From: Pseudonocardia endophytica | GTDB lineage: Bacteria; Actinomycetota; Actinomycetes; Mycobacteriales; Pseudonocardiaceae | Reading direction: 5' to 3' | NCBI RefSeq assembly: GCF_004339565.1 | Contig: NZ_SMFZ01000001.1 | Span: 2,604,001-2,668,000, forward strand | Length of the DNA: 64,000 bases | Translations under genes and position numbers: made by a program | The notes under the pieces: generated by a model | The model's input: the letters and a program-made list of their open reading frames with translations, nothing else | What the model was told of the DNA's origin: nothing | The model's database searches: none | In this document: piece by piece, positions 26,184-33,654 of the stretch | Layout: each line of letters opens with the position of its first letter | Position numbering within the stretch: the first letter of the stretch is position 1

Positions 26184-27245
26184 ATGCATCCCGTCCTCAC
26201 TCCGCTGTCCGACCAGCGGATCGAGCAGATCAGTCCCCTGCTCTCCCCGTCGCTGCTGCGCCACGAGCTGCCGTGCTCACCGGACGTCGCCCTGACCGTC
26301 GCCCGCGGGCGCGACCGCGTCACCGACGTGCTCGACGGCCGCGACGACCGTCTGCTCGTCGTCGTCGGCCCGTGCTCGGTGCACGACCCGGAGGCCGGGC
26401 TGGACTACGCCCGCCGGCTCGCCGCGCACACGTCGCACCTCGAGGACGAGCTCGTCGTCGTCATGCGCACCTACTTCGAGAAGCCGCGCACCACGGTGGG
26501 CTGGAAGGGCCTGATCAACGACCCGGGCCTGGACGGGACGTTCGACGTCAACCGAGGCCTGCGCACCGCCCGCCGTTTCCTGCTCGACGTCCTCGAGCTC
26601 GGCCTGCCGGTCGGGTGCGAGTTCCTGGACCCGATCACCCCGCAGTTCATCGCCGACGTCGTCGCCTGGGGCTCGATCGGCGCCCGGACCGCCGCGAGCC
26701 AGGTGCACCGCCAGCTCGTGAGTGGGCTGTCCATGCCGGTCGGGATCAAGAACGGCACCGACGGCAACGTCGGCGACGCGCTCGACGGGATCCGCGCGGC
26801 CGCCGCGTCACACGTGTTCATGGGCGTCAACGCGGACGGGCTGGCCGCGCTGGTGACCACGACCGGCAACCCGGACGCGCACGTCATCCTGCGCGGCGGC
26901 ACCGTGCCGAACTACTCGGCCGCCGACGTCGCGGGCACCCGGGAGCGGCTGCGTGCGGCCGGGCTGCCGGAGCGCGTCGTCGTCGACGCCAGCCACGGCA
27001 ACAGCGACAAGGACCACGTCCGGCAGGCCGGTGTCGTCCGGGACGTCGCCGGGCGGATCGCGGCGGGCGACCGCGACGTGACCGGTCTGATGATGGAGAG
27101 CTTCCTGCTGCCTGGACGTCAGGACCTCGGGTCTGATCTGGACTACGGACGCTCGGTCACGGACGCGTGCGTGGGCTGGGACACCACTGCCGACCTGCTC
27201 GACGAGCTCGCCGCGGCGGTCCGGAGTCGACGGACGACCACCTGA
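26184..27245 (+). CDS. aroG: 3-deoxy-7-phosphoheptulonate synthase, class I (AroG-type)
   Basis: DAHP synthase condenses PEP and erythrose 4-phosphate, the first step of the shikimate pathway. The 353-residue sequence is class I-alpha (E. coli AroF/G/H type): LLVVVGPCSVHDPEAGLDYA, MRTYFEKPRTTVGWKGLIND, the metal and substrate motifs GCEFLDP and MPVGIKNGTDGN, HVILRGG and VVDASHGNSDKDH. Many Actinobacteria use the unrelated class II enzyme, so this may be an additional isozyme. ATG 26184 follows GGAAAGGA. Expression is probably governed by the leader at 26036-26178. Confidence 0.92.
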   Translation: MHPVLTPLSDQRIEQISPLLSPSLLRHELPCSPDVALTVARGRDRVTDVLDGRDDRLLVVVGPCSVHDPEAGLDYARRLAAHTSHLEDELVVVMRTYFEKPRTTVGWKGLINDPGLDGTFDVNRGLRTARRFLLDVLELGLPVGCEFLDPITPQFIADVVAWGSIGARTAASQVHRQLVSGLSMPVGIKNGTDGNVGDALDGIRAAAASHVFMGVNADGLAALVTTTGNPDAHVILRGGTVPNYSAADVAGTRERLRAAGLPERVVVDASHGNSDKDHVRQAGVVRDVAGRIAAGDRDVTGLMMESFLLPGRQDLGSDLDYGRSVTDACVGWDTTADLLDELAAAVRSRRTTT

Positions 27246-27330
27246 ACGCCCCGCGTGTCGACGGGCGCCGGGCTCCCGGGTATGCGTGATCCTGACGTCG
27301 ACGGACCGGGCGTTCACGAGGGGACAGCAC

Positions 27331-27726
27331 ATGCTCAAGGGCTTCAAGGACTTCCTGCTGCGCGGCAATGTCGTCGACCTCGCCGTCGCCGTCGTCGTCG
27401 GTGCCGCGTTCACGGCGGTGGTCACGGCGTTCACCGAAGCGTTCCTCAAACCGCTGATCCAGCTGGTGTCCGGCGGCGGCGAGCTCGCCGGCACGTTCGT
27501 GGTCAACGATGTGGAGTTCGACTACGCGAGCTTCATCAACGCGGTGATCACGTTCCTGATCACCGCCGCGGTGATCTACTTCCTGGTCGTCCTCCCGTTG
27601 AAGACGATCTCCGAGCGCCGCAGGCGCGGCGAGGAGTCCGGCCCGGCGGAACCGACCGACGTCGAGCTGCTCACCGAGATCCGCGACCTGCTGCGCGAGC
27701 AGCGCCGGGGCGCCGGACCGGAGTGA
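27331..27726 (+). CDS. mscL: Large-conductance mechanosensitive channel
   Basis: MscL opens under membrane tension to release solutes in hypo-osmotic shock. The 131-residue protein starts MLKGFKDFLLRGNVVDLAVA, with TM1 (about 15-45), an extracellular loop, TM2 (ASFINAVITFLITAAVIYFLV, about 68-90), then an acidic/basic cytoplasmic helix with DVELLTEIRDLLREQ. Pentameric in the family. ATG 27331 is preceded by GAGGGGAC. The stop is one base from that of the convergent ketol-acid reductoisomerase gene. Confidence 0.94.
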   Translation: MLKGFKDFLLRGNVVDLAVAVVVGAAFTAVVTAFTEAFLKPLIQLVSGGGELAGTFVVNDVEFDYASFINAVITFLITAAVIYFLVVLPLKTISERRRRGEESGPAEPTDVELLTEIRDLLREQRRGAGPE

Positions 27727-27727
27727 C

Positions 27728-29164
27728 TCAGGTGAGCGCGATGTCGACCTTGGGGCGCAGCGCGGCGGCGGCCGCCAGCGCCTCGTGCACCGGGTCGGCC
27801 AGGAACGCGTCCACCGTGGACGGATCCGGCGTGGAGCCGATCGCCGGCAGCGCGACCTGCTCGTAGGCGGCCTGGAAGCGCGGGCCCCAACGGCGGGTGC
27901 CCAGCCGCGCCGTCCGCGAGCAGTTGTCCACCATGTACGCGACGTCGCGCGCGTGCATGAACGGCAGCAGCGAGTCCACCGCCTCGATCACCGACTCGTT
28001 CACGATCTCCGACCACGCGTGCCCGCGAGCGGCGAACTCGTCGACCTGGGCGGTCATCGTGGCCACGAAGAACCCGGCGGTCAGCGGGTCGACCGGCGGG
28101 GCCCCCGCGGCGCGGCGGGCGTGCACCGCGTCCGCGTGCCGCCACATCTCGGAGCCCCCGATCGCGCTCATCGGACGCGCGGCCAGCCGCTGCTCGGCCA
28201 GCAGGACGCTGCGCAGCTCGGTGCCGGCGGCGACCTCGTCGTAGATCTCGCGGACGAGCTCGCGGGCCGGGCCGTACGCCGCCGCGTAGGCCCGGTCGAA
28301 CGCCGCGGGATCCGTCCGGTCGCGCACGGCCGTCAGGCCGCCGTCGGAGATCGCCGACGCGATCGGGCCCGTGACGTTCTCGCAGGACCGTTCGTAGGCG
28401 GTCACCGGGTCGTCGCCGTCGATCCGGAACTGCCGGTACAGCGTCTCGACGAGCCCGTGGACGGCACCGAGCAGGATCGCCCGCTCCCCGACGATGTCGG
28501 ACAGGTACTCGTCGCGCAGCGTCGTCGCGAACGTGTACGGCGCGCCGAGCGCGACCGACCAGCCGAGCGCGACGTCGGTCGCCCGCCCGTCCGGATCGGC
28601 ATGGACGGCGATGCTCGCGTTGATCCCGGCCCCGTCCGTGTCCGCACCCTGCTCGTAGAGCCGCCGCACCGAGTCGCCCATCCCCTTCGGACAGACGGCG
28701 ACGACGGCGTGGCCGTCCGGGAAGCGCCCACCGGTCGCCTCCAGGTGCCCGAGCAGGAACCCGTGCGACAGGCCGATCACCGCGCCCGGCTCGAGCGCGG
28801 CGAACACCTCCTCGTGGTGTGCGGCCAGCGCGGCGTCCGCGACCAGCAGCAGCACGAGGTCGCTGCGCCCGGCGACGTCGAGCCAGTCGCCGACGTCGAA
28901 CCCGTGTGCGCGGGCGTCCGCTTCGGAGGACGATCCGGGCCGCAGTCCGACCTCCACCGCGATGCCGGTCCCGGCCAGCGAGTCGCGCAGGTTGCGGGCC
29001 TGCGCCCGTCCCTGCGATCCCCAGCCGAGCACGCCGATCCGCTCGATCCCGGCCAGCGCGCGCGGAAGGCGGTCGAACAGGTGGCGGCCGCCGCGCACGA
29101 TCGTCTCGTGCCCGCCCGGAACGGTCATGATCTCGGTGTCGAACACCGACGAGGTGAGCTCCAT
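27728..29164 (-). CDS. ilvC: Ketol-acid reductoisomerase, long (plant-like class II) form
   Basis: KARI converts acetohydroxy acids to dihydroxy acids in branched-chain amino acid synthesis, using NADPH and magnesium. The 478-residue protein is the long form: IGVLGWGSQGRAQARNLRDS for the Rossmann nucleotide loop, VAVCPKGMGDSVRRLYEQGA, GERAILLGAVHGLVETLYRQ with the first metal ligands, then a duplicated C-terminal domain. It reads more like plant KARI than the usual short (about 335 aa) actinobacterial enzyme of ilvBNC operons. It faces a LysR regulator, as ilvC faces ilvY in E. coli. Recent acquisition is inference. Confidence 0.85.
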   Translation of the reverse strand: MELTSSVFDTEIMTVPGGHETIVRGGRHLFDRLPRALAGIERIGVLGWGSQGRAQARNLRDSLAGTGIAVEVGLRPGSSSEADARAHGFDVGDWLDVAGRSDLVLLLVADAALAAHHEEVFAALEPGAVIGLSHGFLLGHLEATGGRFPDGHAVVAVCPKGMGDSVRRLYEQGADTDGAGINASIAVHADPDGRATDVALGWSVALGAPYTFATTLRDEYLSDIVGERAILLGAVHGLVETLYRQFRIDGDDPVTAYERSCENVTGPIASAISDGGLTAVRDRTDPAAFDRAYAAAYGPARELVREIYDEVAAGTELRSVLLAEQRLAARPMSAIGGSEMWRHADAVHARRAAGAPPVDPLTAGFFVATMTAQVDEFAARGHAWSEIVNESVIEAVDSLLPFMHARDVAYMVDNCSRTARLGTRRWGPRFQAAYEQVALPAIGSTPDPSTVDAFLADPVHEALAAAAALRPKVDIALT

Positions 29165-29192
29165 GCGCCGGACGGTCCGCCGGTGCGACCTC

Positions 29193-29231
29193 TTGCGGCA
29201 AGCGCAACAATCGAAGCAGTCCGTTGCGGCA
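29193..29231. promoter_or_regulatory. LysR-type operator in the ilvC-ilvY intergenic region
   Basis: TTGCGGCAAGCGCAA (29193-29207) contains TTGC and GCAA half-sites in a T-N11-A arrangement. The octamer TTGCGGCA recurs at 29224-29231, 31 bp away, about three helical turns. Two in-phase sites in an 84-bp divergent gap are typical of LysR regulators that bind a recognition and an activation site. Confidence 0.6.
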
Positions 29232-29248
29232 GACGGAAGGAGCAGGTC

Positions 29249-30097
29249 GTGCGCGACGAGCAGCGGGATCTGACGCTGTTCCTGCACCTGTGCGAGACGC
29301 TGAACTTCGGCCGCACGAGCGTCGACGCGCACGTCAGCCCGGCCACCCTGACCCGCACGATCCAGCGGCTCGAGGTCGCGGCCGGGCACCGGTTGTTCGA
29401 CCGTGATCCGCGCGGCGTGGCGCTGACCGCGCACGGGCGCCGGTTCCGCGAGTACGCACGCTCCGCCCTCGCGCTCTGGGAGGACTACCGCGCGGGCGGG
29501 CCGGAGCCGTCGGCGCTGACCGGGTCGCTGTCGCTGTTCGCGACGGTGACCGCCTGCCAGGCACTGCTGCCCGACCTGCTGGCACCGCTGCGCACGGCCC
29601 ACCCCGGCATCCGCCTGGACCTGCGGACCGGCGACGCGACGGCCGCGCTCGCCCGGCTCGCCGAGGGCGACGTGGACGCCGCCGTCTCCGGGCTGCCCGC
29701 GCGGCTGCCGGACGGGCTCGTCTCCCGCACGCTCGTCACGACCGACCTCGTGCTGGTCACCGCGGCCGGATCGGGCGGGGATCCGCTGGCCGGGCCGTTC
29801 GTGCTGCCGCCACGCGGGATCGTGCGCGACGCGGCGGAGCGCTGGCTGCGCGGCCGTGGGGTGCGCGCCCCGGCCGTCGCCGCCGAGCCGGACGGGCACG
29901 AGGGACTGCTCACGCTCGTCGCTCTCGGCTGCGGCACGGGCATCGTGCCCCGGCTGGTGCTGGAGACGAGCGCGGTGGCCGACCGGCTCGCCGTCGTCCC
30001 GGCCGATCCCGCGCCGGAGCCGTTGACGGTCGGGCTCTGCGTGCGCCGCGCCGATCTGCGACGACCGCTGGTCGGCGCGCTGTGGGGCACCGCGTGA
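29249..30097 (+). CDS. ilvY: LysR-family regulator, IlvY-like
   Basis: The 282-residue regulator starts at GTG 29249 after GGAAGGAG. Winged HTH at about 3-62: QRDLTLFLHLCETLNFGRTS, then VSPATLTRTIQRLEVAAGHR and LFDRDPRGVALT. The effector-binding domain follows (LSLFATVTACQALLPDLLAP through the C-terminus). The divergent arrangement with ilvC and the resemblance of the first helices (FLHLCETLNFGR) to IlvY support a regulator that activates ilvC in the presence of acetohydroxy acids; this is by analogy with E. coli. Confidence 0.82.
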   Translation: MRDEQRDLTLFLHLCETLNFGRTSVDAHVSPATLTRTIQRLEVAAGHRLFDRDPRGVALTAHGRRFREYARSALALWEDYRAGGPEPSALTGSLSLFATVTACQALLPDLLAPLRTAHPGIRLDLRTGDATAALARLAEGDVDAAVSGLPARLPDGLVSRTLVTTDLVLVTAAGSGGDPLAGPFVLPPRGIVRDAAERWLRGRGVRAPAVAAEPDGHEGLLTLVALGCGTGIVPRLVLETSAVADRLAVVPADPAPEPLTVGLCVRRADLRRPLVGALWGTA

Positions 30098-30099
30098 CG

Positions 30100-30612
30100 T
30101 CAGTGGTGCTCCGCCTCCGGCAGCGGCGCCCTGCGGGTCAACACCCGCTCCATGCGGTGCTCCGGGCGCCCACCGACGGCGGTACCCGGCACCGGCCCCA
30201 TGTCGACGAACCCGTGCCTCAGGTAGAGCCCGGACGCCGGGGCGTTGCCCTCCACCACGTGCAGCGCCACCCGGTCGGCCCCCAGATCGCGGGCCCAGTC
30301 GCACACGGCCGTGACGAGCGCGTCGCTGACCCCGCGCCCGCGGGCGAACGGCGCGACCCACAGCGAGAGCAGGTCGGCCACGCCGAGCGGATCCGGTGGC
30401 AGGCCGCAGCAGATCCCCGCCCGGTGCCCGTCCAGGTCGGCGAGCAGGAAGCGGCCCGGGACGTCGAGCCTGCTGCGCCAGCGTTCCTCGGTCGCGCCGA
30501 CCCAGTCCTCGATCCGGGTGTGGAACGCGTAGGGCGCCTCGGCCAGCGCGGCCAGGCGCATCTCCTTCCAGTGCTCCCAGTCGTCGACCGTCAGCTCGCG
30601 CAGAACGATCAC
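30100..30612 (-). CDS. GNAT-family N-acetyltransferase
   Basis: A single-domain acetyltransferase of 170 residues. The pyrophosphate-binding loop is LLSLWVAPFARGRGVSDALV, preceded by the strand with ICCGLPPD and followed by RVALHVVEGNAPASGLYLRH and GFVDMG. The substrate is unknown. Convergent with ilvY (stops 2 bp apart). The Shine-Dalgarno GGGAGGAGG overlaps a 10-bp stem at 30622-30644. Confidence 0.87.
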   Translation of the reverse strand: MIVLRELTVDDWEHWKEMRLAALAEAPYAFHTRIEDWVGATEERWRSRLDVPGRFLLADLDGHRAGICCGLPPDPLGVADLLSLWVAPFARGRGVSDALVTAVCDWARDLGADRVALHVVEGNAPASGLYLRHGFVDMGPVPGTAVGGRPEHRMERVLTRRAPLPEAEHH

Positions 30613-30621
30613 GCTCGGTGC

Positions 30622-30644
30622 CTCCTCCCGGCCGCCGGGAGGAG
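30622..30644 (-). terminator. 10-bp stem-loop overlapping the GNAT ribosome site
   Basis: CTCCTCCCGG (30622-30631) pairs with CCGGGAGGAG (30635-30644), loop CCG. It lies just after the start region of the minus-strand GNAT gene and before the stop of the next upstream gene (30648). It could end that upstream transcript or mask the GNAT Shine-Dalgarno; a U-tract is absent. Confidence 0.45.
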
Positions 30645-30647
30645 AAC

Positions 30648-30995
30648 CTAACAGCGGTGATCGGGCGGGGCGATCTCGTTGTGGACCTCGTGACGTTCCC
30701 GTTCGGGTGGGTCGGACCGCACGGATCGGCGCGACGTGACGGCGGACACCGCGACGACGAGCGCCACGGCGGCGATCACCACCGCGCGGGCCGACGCCTC
30801 GTCGCGGGTCAGCATCGTGACCGCCATCGCGACGACGAGTGCCGCCCCGACCGCGGGAGCGATCGCCGTCGTGCGGCGCCGCTCCGCCACGAACCGCGTC
30901 ACGAGCAGTGCGGACGTCAGGGCGAGACAGACCGCCAGTAGCGCGGCGAGCACCGCGTCCGGCCAGGTCCAGCTCGCGCCTTCGAGTCCGGGCAC
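30648..30995 (-). CDS. Small hypothetical membrane protein
   Basis: The 115-residue product has three hydrophobic segments: AVLAALLAVCLALTSALLV, TAIAPAVGAALVVAMAVTML and AVVIAAVALVVAVSAV. A charged C-terminal tail ends in PPDHRC. GTG 30995 is preceded by GGGAGG at 7 nt. I do not recognise the family. It is upstream of the GNAT gene on the same strand. Confidence 0.6.
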   Translation of the reverse strand: MPGLEGASWTWPDAVLAALLAVCLALTSALLVTRFVAERRRTTAIAPAVGAALVVAMAVTMLTRDEASARAVVIAAVALVVAVSAVTSRRSVRSDPPERERHEVHNEIAPPDHRC

Positions 30996-31056
30996 GATGA
31001 CCTCCCGGGAGTCGGCTCCGCGGACGCGGGAGTACTCGTCACCGGGACGCTAACCG

Positions 31057-31797
31057 TTACCGGTCTCCCGCGGGCACGACCTGGCGGATGGCGGCCCGCA
31101 GCAGCGCGGGTTCGTGCGCCGGGTCCATCGTGGCGATCAGCGACAGCGCCGCCCGGGACAGGTGGCGGGCCAGCAGCGTCGTCGCGGCCGTGACGTCGCG
31201 GGACCGGCAGTGCGCGACGAGCAGCGGGTGCTCGCGGCTGCCGAGCGACCACCCGTCGTCGCCGATGTAGATGCGCCGGTAGCGCGCCGTGTGCTCGGCC
31301 CACTGCCGGATCGAGCCGAGCATCCGGGCGCCACCGTGCCGGACCAGGCCCATGTGGAAGCGGTGGTGGCGCTCCTCCCAGAGCGCGAACCCGCCCGGCT
31401 CGGCGGCCTCGACGTCGGCGACCATCCGGTCCAGCTCGTCGAGCTCGGCGACGGAGAACCGGGGCACGCTCACGGCGAGTGCCATCGTCTCGTTCGCCAC
31501 CCGCAGCGCGTAGAGGTGCTCGACCTCGTCGATCGACAGGGTCGCGACGCGGGCCCGCTGGTTCACCTGAGCCGCGATCAGGCCGTCGCGCTGGAGCAGG
31601 CGGAACGCCTCCCGGACCGGGCCCCTGCTCACCCGGTAGTCCCTGGCGACCCCGGTCTGGGAGAGTTCGGAACCGGCCGGGACGTCACCGGAGAGGATCC
31701 GGGCCCGCAGGTCACCGTGGATCACTTCGGCGGCGTCCCGGCTCCCCGGCACGACGAGGTGCCCGCGGCCGGCGCCGTCCGGCACCGTGAGCGTCAC
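31057..31797 (-). CDS. GntR-family regulator, FadR/FCD subfamily
   Basis: The 246-residue regulator has an N-terminal winged HTH (about 20-85: IHGDLRARILSGDVPAGSEL, then VARDYRVSRGPVREAFRLLQ) and an all-helical FCD effector domain (about 95-235) with the metal-binding histidines in RHHRFH and AEHTARYRR. GTG 31797 overlaps the stop of the monooxygenase gene, so it is the last gene of the PPOX-monooxygenase-GntR operon. It is the likely local regulator acting at the operators around 33550-33597. Confidence 0.87.
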   Translation of the reverse strand: MTLTVPDGAGRGHLVVPGSRDAAEVIHGDLRARILSGDVPAGSELSQTGVARDYRVSRGPVREAFRLLQRDGLIAAQVNQRARVATLSIDEVEHLYALRVANETMALAVSVPRFSVAELDELDRMVADVEAAEPGGFALWEERHHRFHMGLVRHGGARMLGSIRQWAEHTARYRRIYIGDDGWSLGSREHPLLVAHCRSRDVTAATTLLARHLSRAALSLIATMDPAHEPALLRAAIRQVVPAGDR

Positions 31798-32972
31798 CGG
31801 CCCGGCCCGTACAGGCCGAAGATCAGCCGCGGGTCGCCCGCCCGGAAGCCGCCGGTGAACTGCGACAGCTCGCCGATCTCGCGGTTCCGGCGCAGCAGGT
31901 CGGCGCCGAGCGCGAGCTGCGCGGACTCCCACGACGCGAGCGCAGCCGGCACGTCGCCACCGGCCGCGGCCAGGCGGTCGGCGAGCACCCAGCCGTCCTC
32001 GGCCGCCTTCGCGGTGCCCGCCGCGGCGTGCGGGCGCACCGCGAACGCCGCGTCCCCGACCAGGCAGGTACGCCCGAACGCCATCCGTGGGACGTCGATG
32101 TCGAACACGGCCTGCACGAACGGCTCGTCGGCACTCAGCGCGACGTCGGCGATCTGCGGGGCGAGCAGTTCCCGGACGTCCTCGCGCATGGCCGCGACGC
32201 GCTCGTCGGGCACCGAGCCGGGTGGCAGCGAGACCGGGCGCCGCTGCCCGTCGCGGTCGGTCAGGAACCCGGCCAGCTCCGGTTCCGGCACGTTGCGGTA
32301 CCAGACCATGTTGATCAGGCGCTGCCCCGGCTCGACCTCGCCGTCCGGGCCGGGGATCGGGTAGACGAGCACGTGGCTGTGCTCGAGGACCTGGTAGGTC
32401 AGGGCGTCGTGCAGCGCGTCGTAGGTCTCCCGGCCGAGCTTCGCCTCCGGGACGGTGGCCCGCCACGCGACGTAGCCCGAGTACCGCGGCGCGACGTCGG
32501 GCAGCAGCCGGGCGCGCGCCGCCGACGTGATCCCGTCGGCGCAGACCAGCAGGTCGCACGCCGACTCGCCACCGTCGGCGAAGCCCACCGTGACGTGGTC
32601 GCCGCCCTGCTCGAACGCCGTCACCTCCGCGCCGAGGTGATAGCGCCGCGGGTCGAACGCGTCGAGCAGGGCGCGGTAGATCGTGTTCCACGCCGAGAAC
32701 CGGTACCGGTGCTCCAGCGCGCGGTCGACCGACCCGTTGCGGCGCACGAACCGGATCCACTCCGTGCTCGTGCTGATCGCGTCGGCGGCGATGCCGAGGC
32801 GCTCGACCGGGTAACGCAGCGTGTGCGGCAGCACCGCGATGCCCGCGCCGCGGGCCTGCAGCGTGTCGGTCGCGCGCTCGTGGACGGAGACGTCGCAGCC
32901 CAGGTCGCGCAGCAGCAGCGCGGCGGTGAGCCCGCCGAGGGATCCCCCGGCGATCGCGACGGTTGGCGTCAC
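31794..32972 (-). CDS. FAD-dependent aromatic monooxygenase
   Basis: The 392-residue group A flavoprotein hydroxylase starts at GTG 32972 with the Rossmann motif AIAGGSLGGLTAALLLRDLG, has the second FAD contact CDLLVCADGITSAARARLLP (the DG motif), and the FAD ribityl motif CLVGDAAFAVRPHAAAGTAK. The AWNTIYRALLDAF segment and C-terminus recall 2,6-dihydroxypyridine 3-hydroxylase and salicylate hydroxylase-like enzymes. The substrate is probably a hydroxylated aromatic or N-heterocycle. Four bases separate it from the PPOX gene upstream. Confidence 0.85.
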   Translation of the reverse strand: MTPTVAIAGGSLGGLTAALLLRDLGCDVSVHERATDTLQARGAGIAVLPHTLRYPVERLGIAADAISTSTEWIRFVRRNGSVDRALEHRYRFSAWNTIYRALLDAFDPRRYHLGAEVTAFEQGGDHVTVGFADGGESACDLLVCADGITSAARARLLPDVAPRYSGYVAWRATVPEAKLGRETYDALHDALTYQVLEHSHVLVYPIPGPDGEVEPGQRLINMVWYRNVPEPELAGFLTDRDGQRRPVSLPPGSVPDERVAAMREDVRELLAPQIADVALSADEPFVQAVFDIDVPRMAFGRTCLVGDAAFAVRPHAAAGTAKAAEDGWVLADRLAAAGGDVPAALASWESAQLALGADLLRRNREIGELSQFTGGFRAGDPRLIFGLYGPGR

Positions 32973-32976
32973 CCGC

Positions 32977-33498
32977 TCAGGGTCGGCCGAACGTGGCGAT
33001 CGTGTCCACCCCGAGCTCGAACAGCACGCGCCGCTCGTCGCGGCCGGGGTCCCGCAGCTGGTACGGACCCGGCTGCCCGGTGTACTTCGTCCAGATCTTG
33101 TCGAGCTGCGCGGTGACCCGCTGCCCCTCCTGCGGGTCGTCCTCGGAGACCTCACGCGTGACCGTCGTCTTGATCGACAGCCAGTGGTAGGCGTTCGCCG
33201 GGTTCATCAGGCAGAACGTGGCGTGCGGGTTGAGGCGCAACCACTCGGACTTCTTGCGGTGGGTGGCGAGGTTGAGCAGGACCGTGTCGCCCTCGTAGTC
33301 GAACCACACCGGGGTGAGGTTGGACAGCCCGGTCTTCCCCGTGACCGACACGATCGCCGTGATCGGCTCGTCGAGGAGTTGCCGGTAGACCGGGTCGAGG
33401 TCGGTGAGGCTCGCGACGGCGGCGCGGTCCCCGATCTGGAACTGACCTTCCTGGAGCCCGTCCGCGACGTCGCGGAACTTCGTGACCGTGATCGCCAT
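32977..33498 (-). CDS. PPOX-class (pyridoxamine 5'-phosphate oxidase-like) flavin/F420 protein
   Basis: The 173-residue split-barrel protein has PITAIVSVTGKTGLSNLTPV, then VWFDYEGDTVLLNLATHRKK, the typical strand pairs and flavin or F420 phosphate contacts (RKKSEWLRLNPHATF). PPOX-class proteins of Actinobacteria commonly use F420. It heads the operon with the monooxygenase and GntR regulator and faces the ThDP enzyme gene; it may supply reducing power or reduce the same pathway's intermediate (inference). Confidence 0.83.
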   Translation of the reverse strand: MAITVTKFRDVADGLQEGQFQIGDRAAVASLTDLDPVYRQLLDEPITAIVSVTGKTGLSNLTPVWFDYEGDTVLLNLATHRKKSEWLRLNPHATFCLMNPANAYHWLSIKTTVTREVSEDDPQEGQRVTAQLDKIWTKYTGQPGPYQLRDPGRDERRVLFELGVDTIATFGRP

Positions 33499-33549
33499 GC
33501 TGCTGCTCCCGCGGGATCGGTCCGTCAGCTACGGTGCTGACAGTTCACT

Positions 33550-33563
33550 GTGACTGTAGTCAC
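33550..33563. promoter_or_regulatory. Perfect palindrome GTGACT-GT-AGTCAC, operator candidate
   Basis: Six-base arms with a two-base spacer, lying in the 156-bp gap between the divergent PPOX and ThDP enzyme genes. The placement suits a promoter-proximal operator for the nearby GntR regulator or another factor. Confidence 0.5.
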
Positions 33564-33573
33564 CTCTACTGCC

Positions 33574-33597
33574 ATCGGTCCACGACGATGGTCCGAT
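33574..33597. promoter_or_regulatory. Inverted repeat ATCGGTCCA-N6-TGGTCCGAT, GntR/FadR operator candidate
   Basis: Nine-base arms match at eight positions. The half-site TGGTCCGA resembles FadR-subfamily sites (TGGTNNNACCA class). It is 10 bp from the palindrome at 33550-33563, between the divergent catabolic genes, so the GntR protein encoded at 31057-31797 is the leading candidate to bind. Confidence 0.5.
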
Positions 33598-33654
33598 GAA
33601 TCGAACAAGTGTCGACACCTGGCGGCCCGGGTGTTCTCAGACGGCGGAGGCGGG

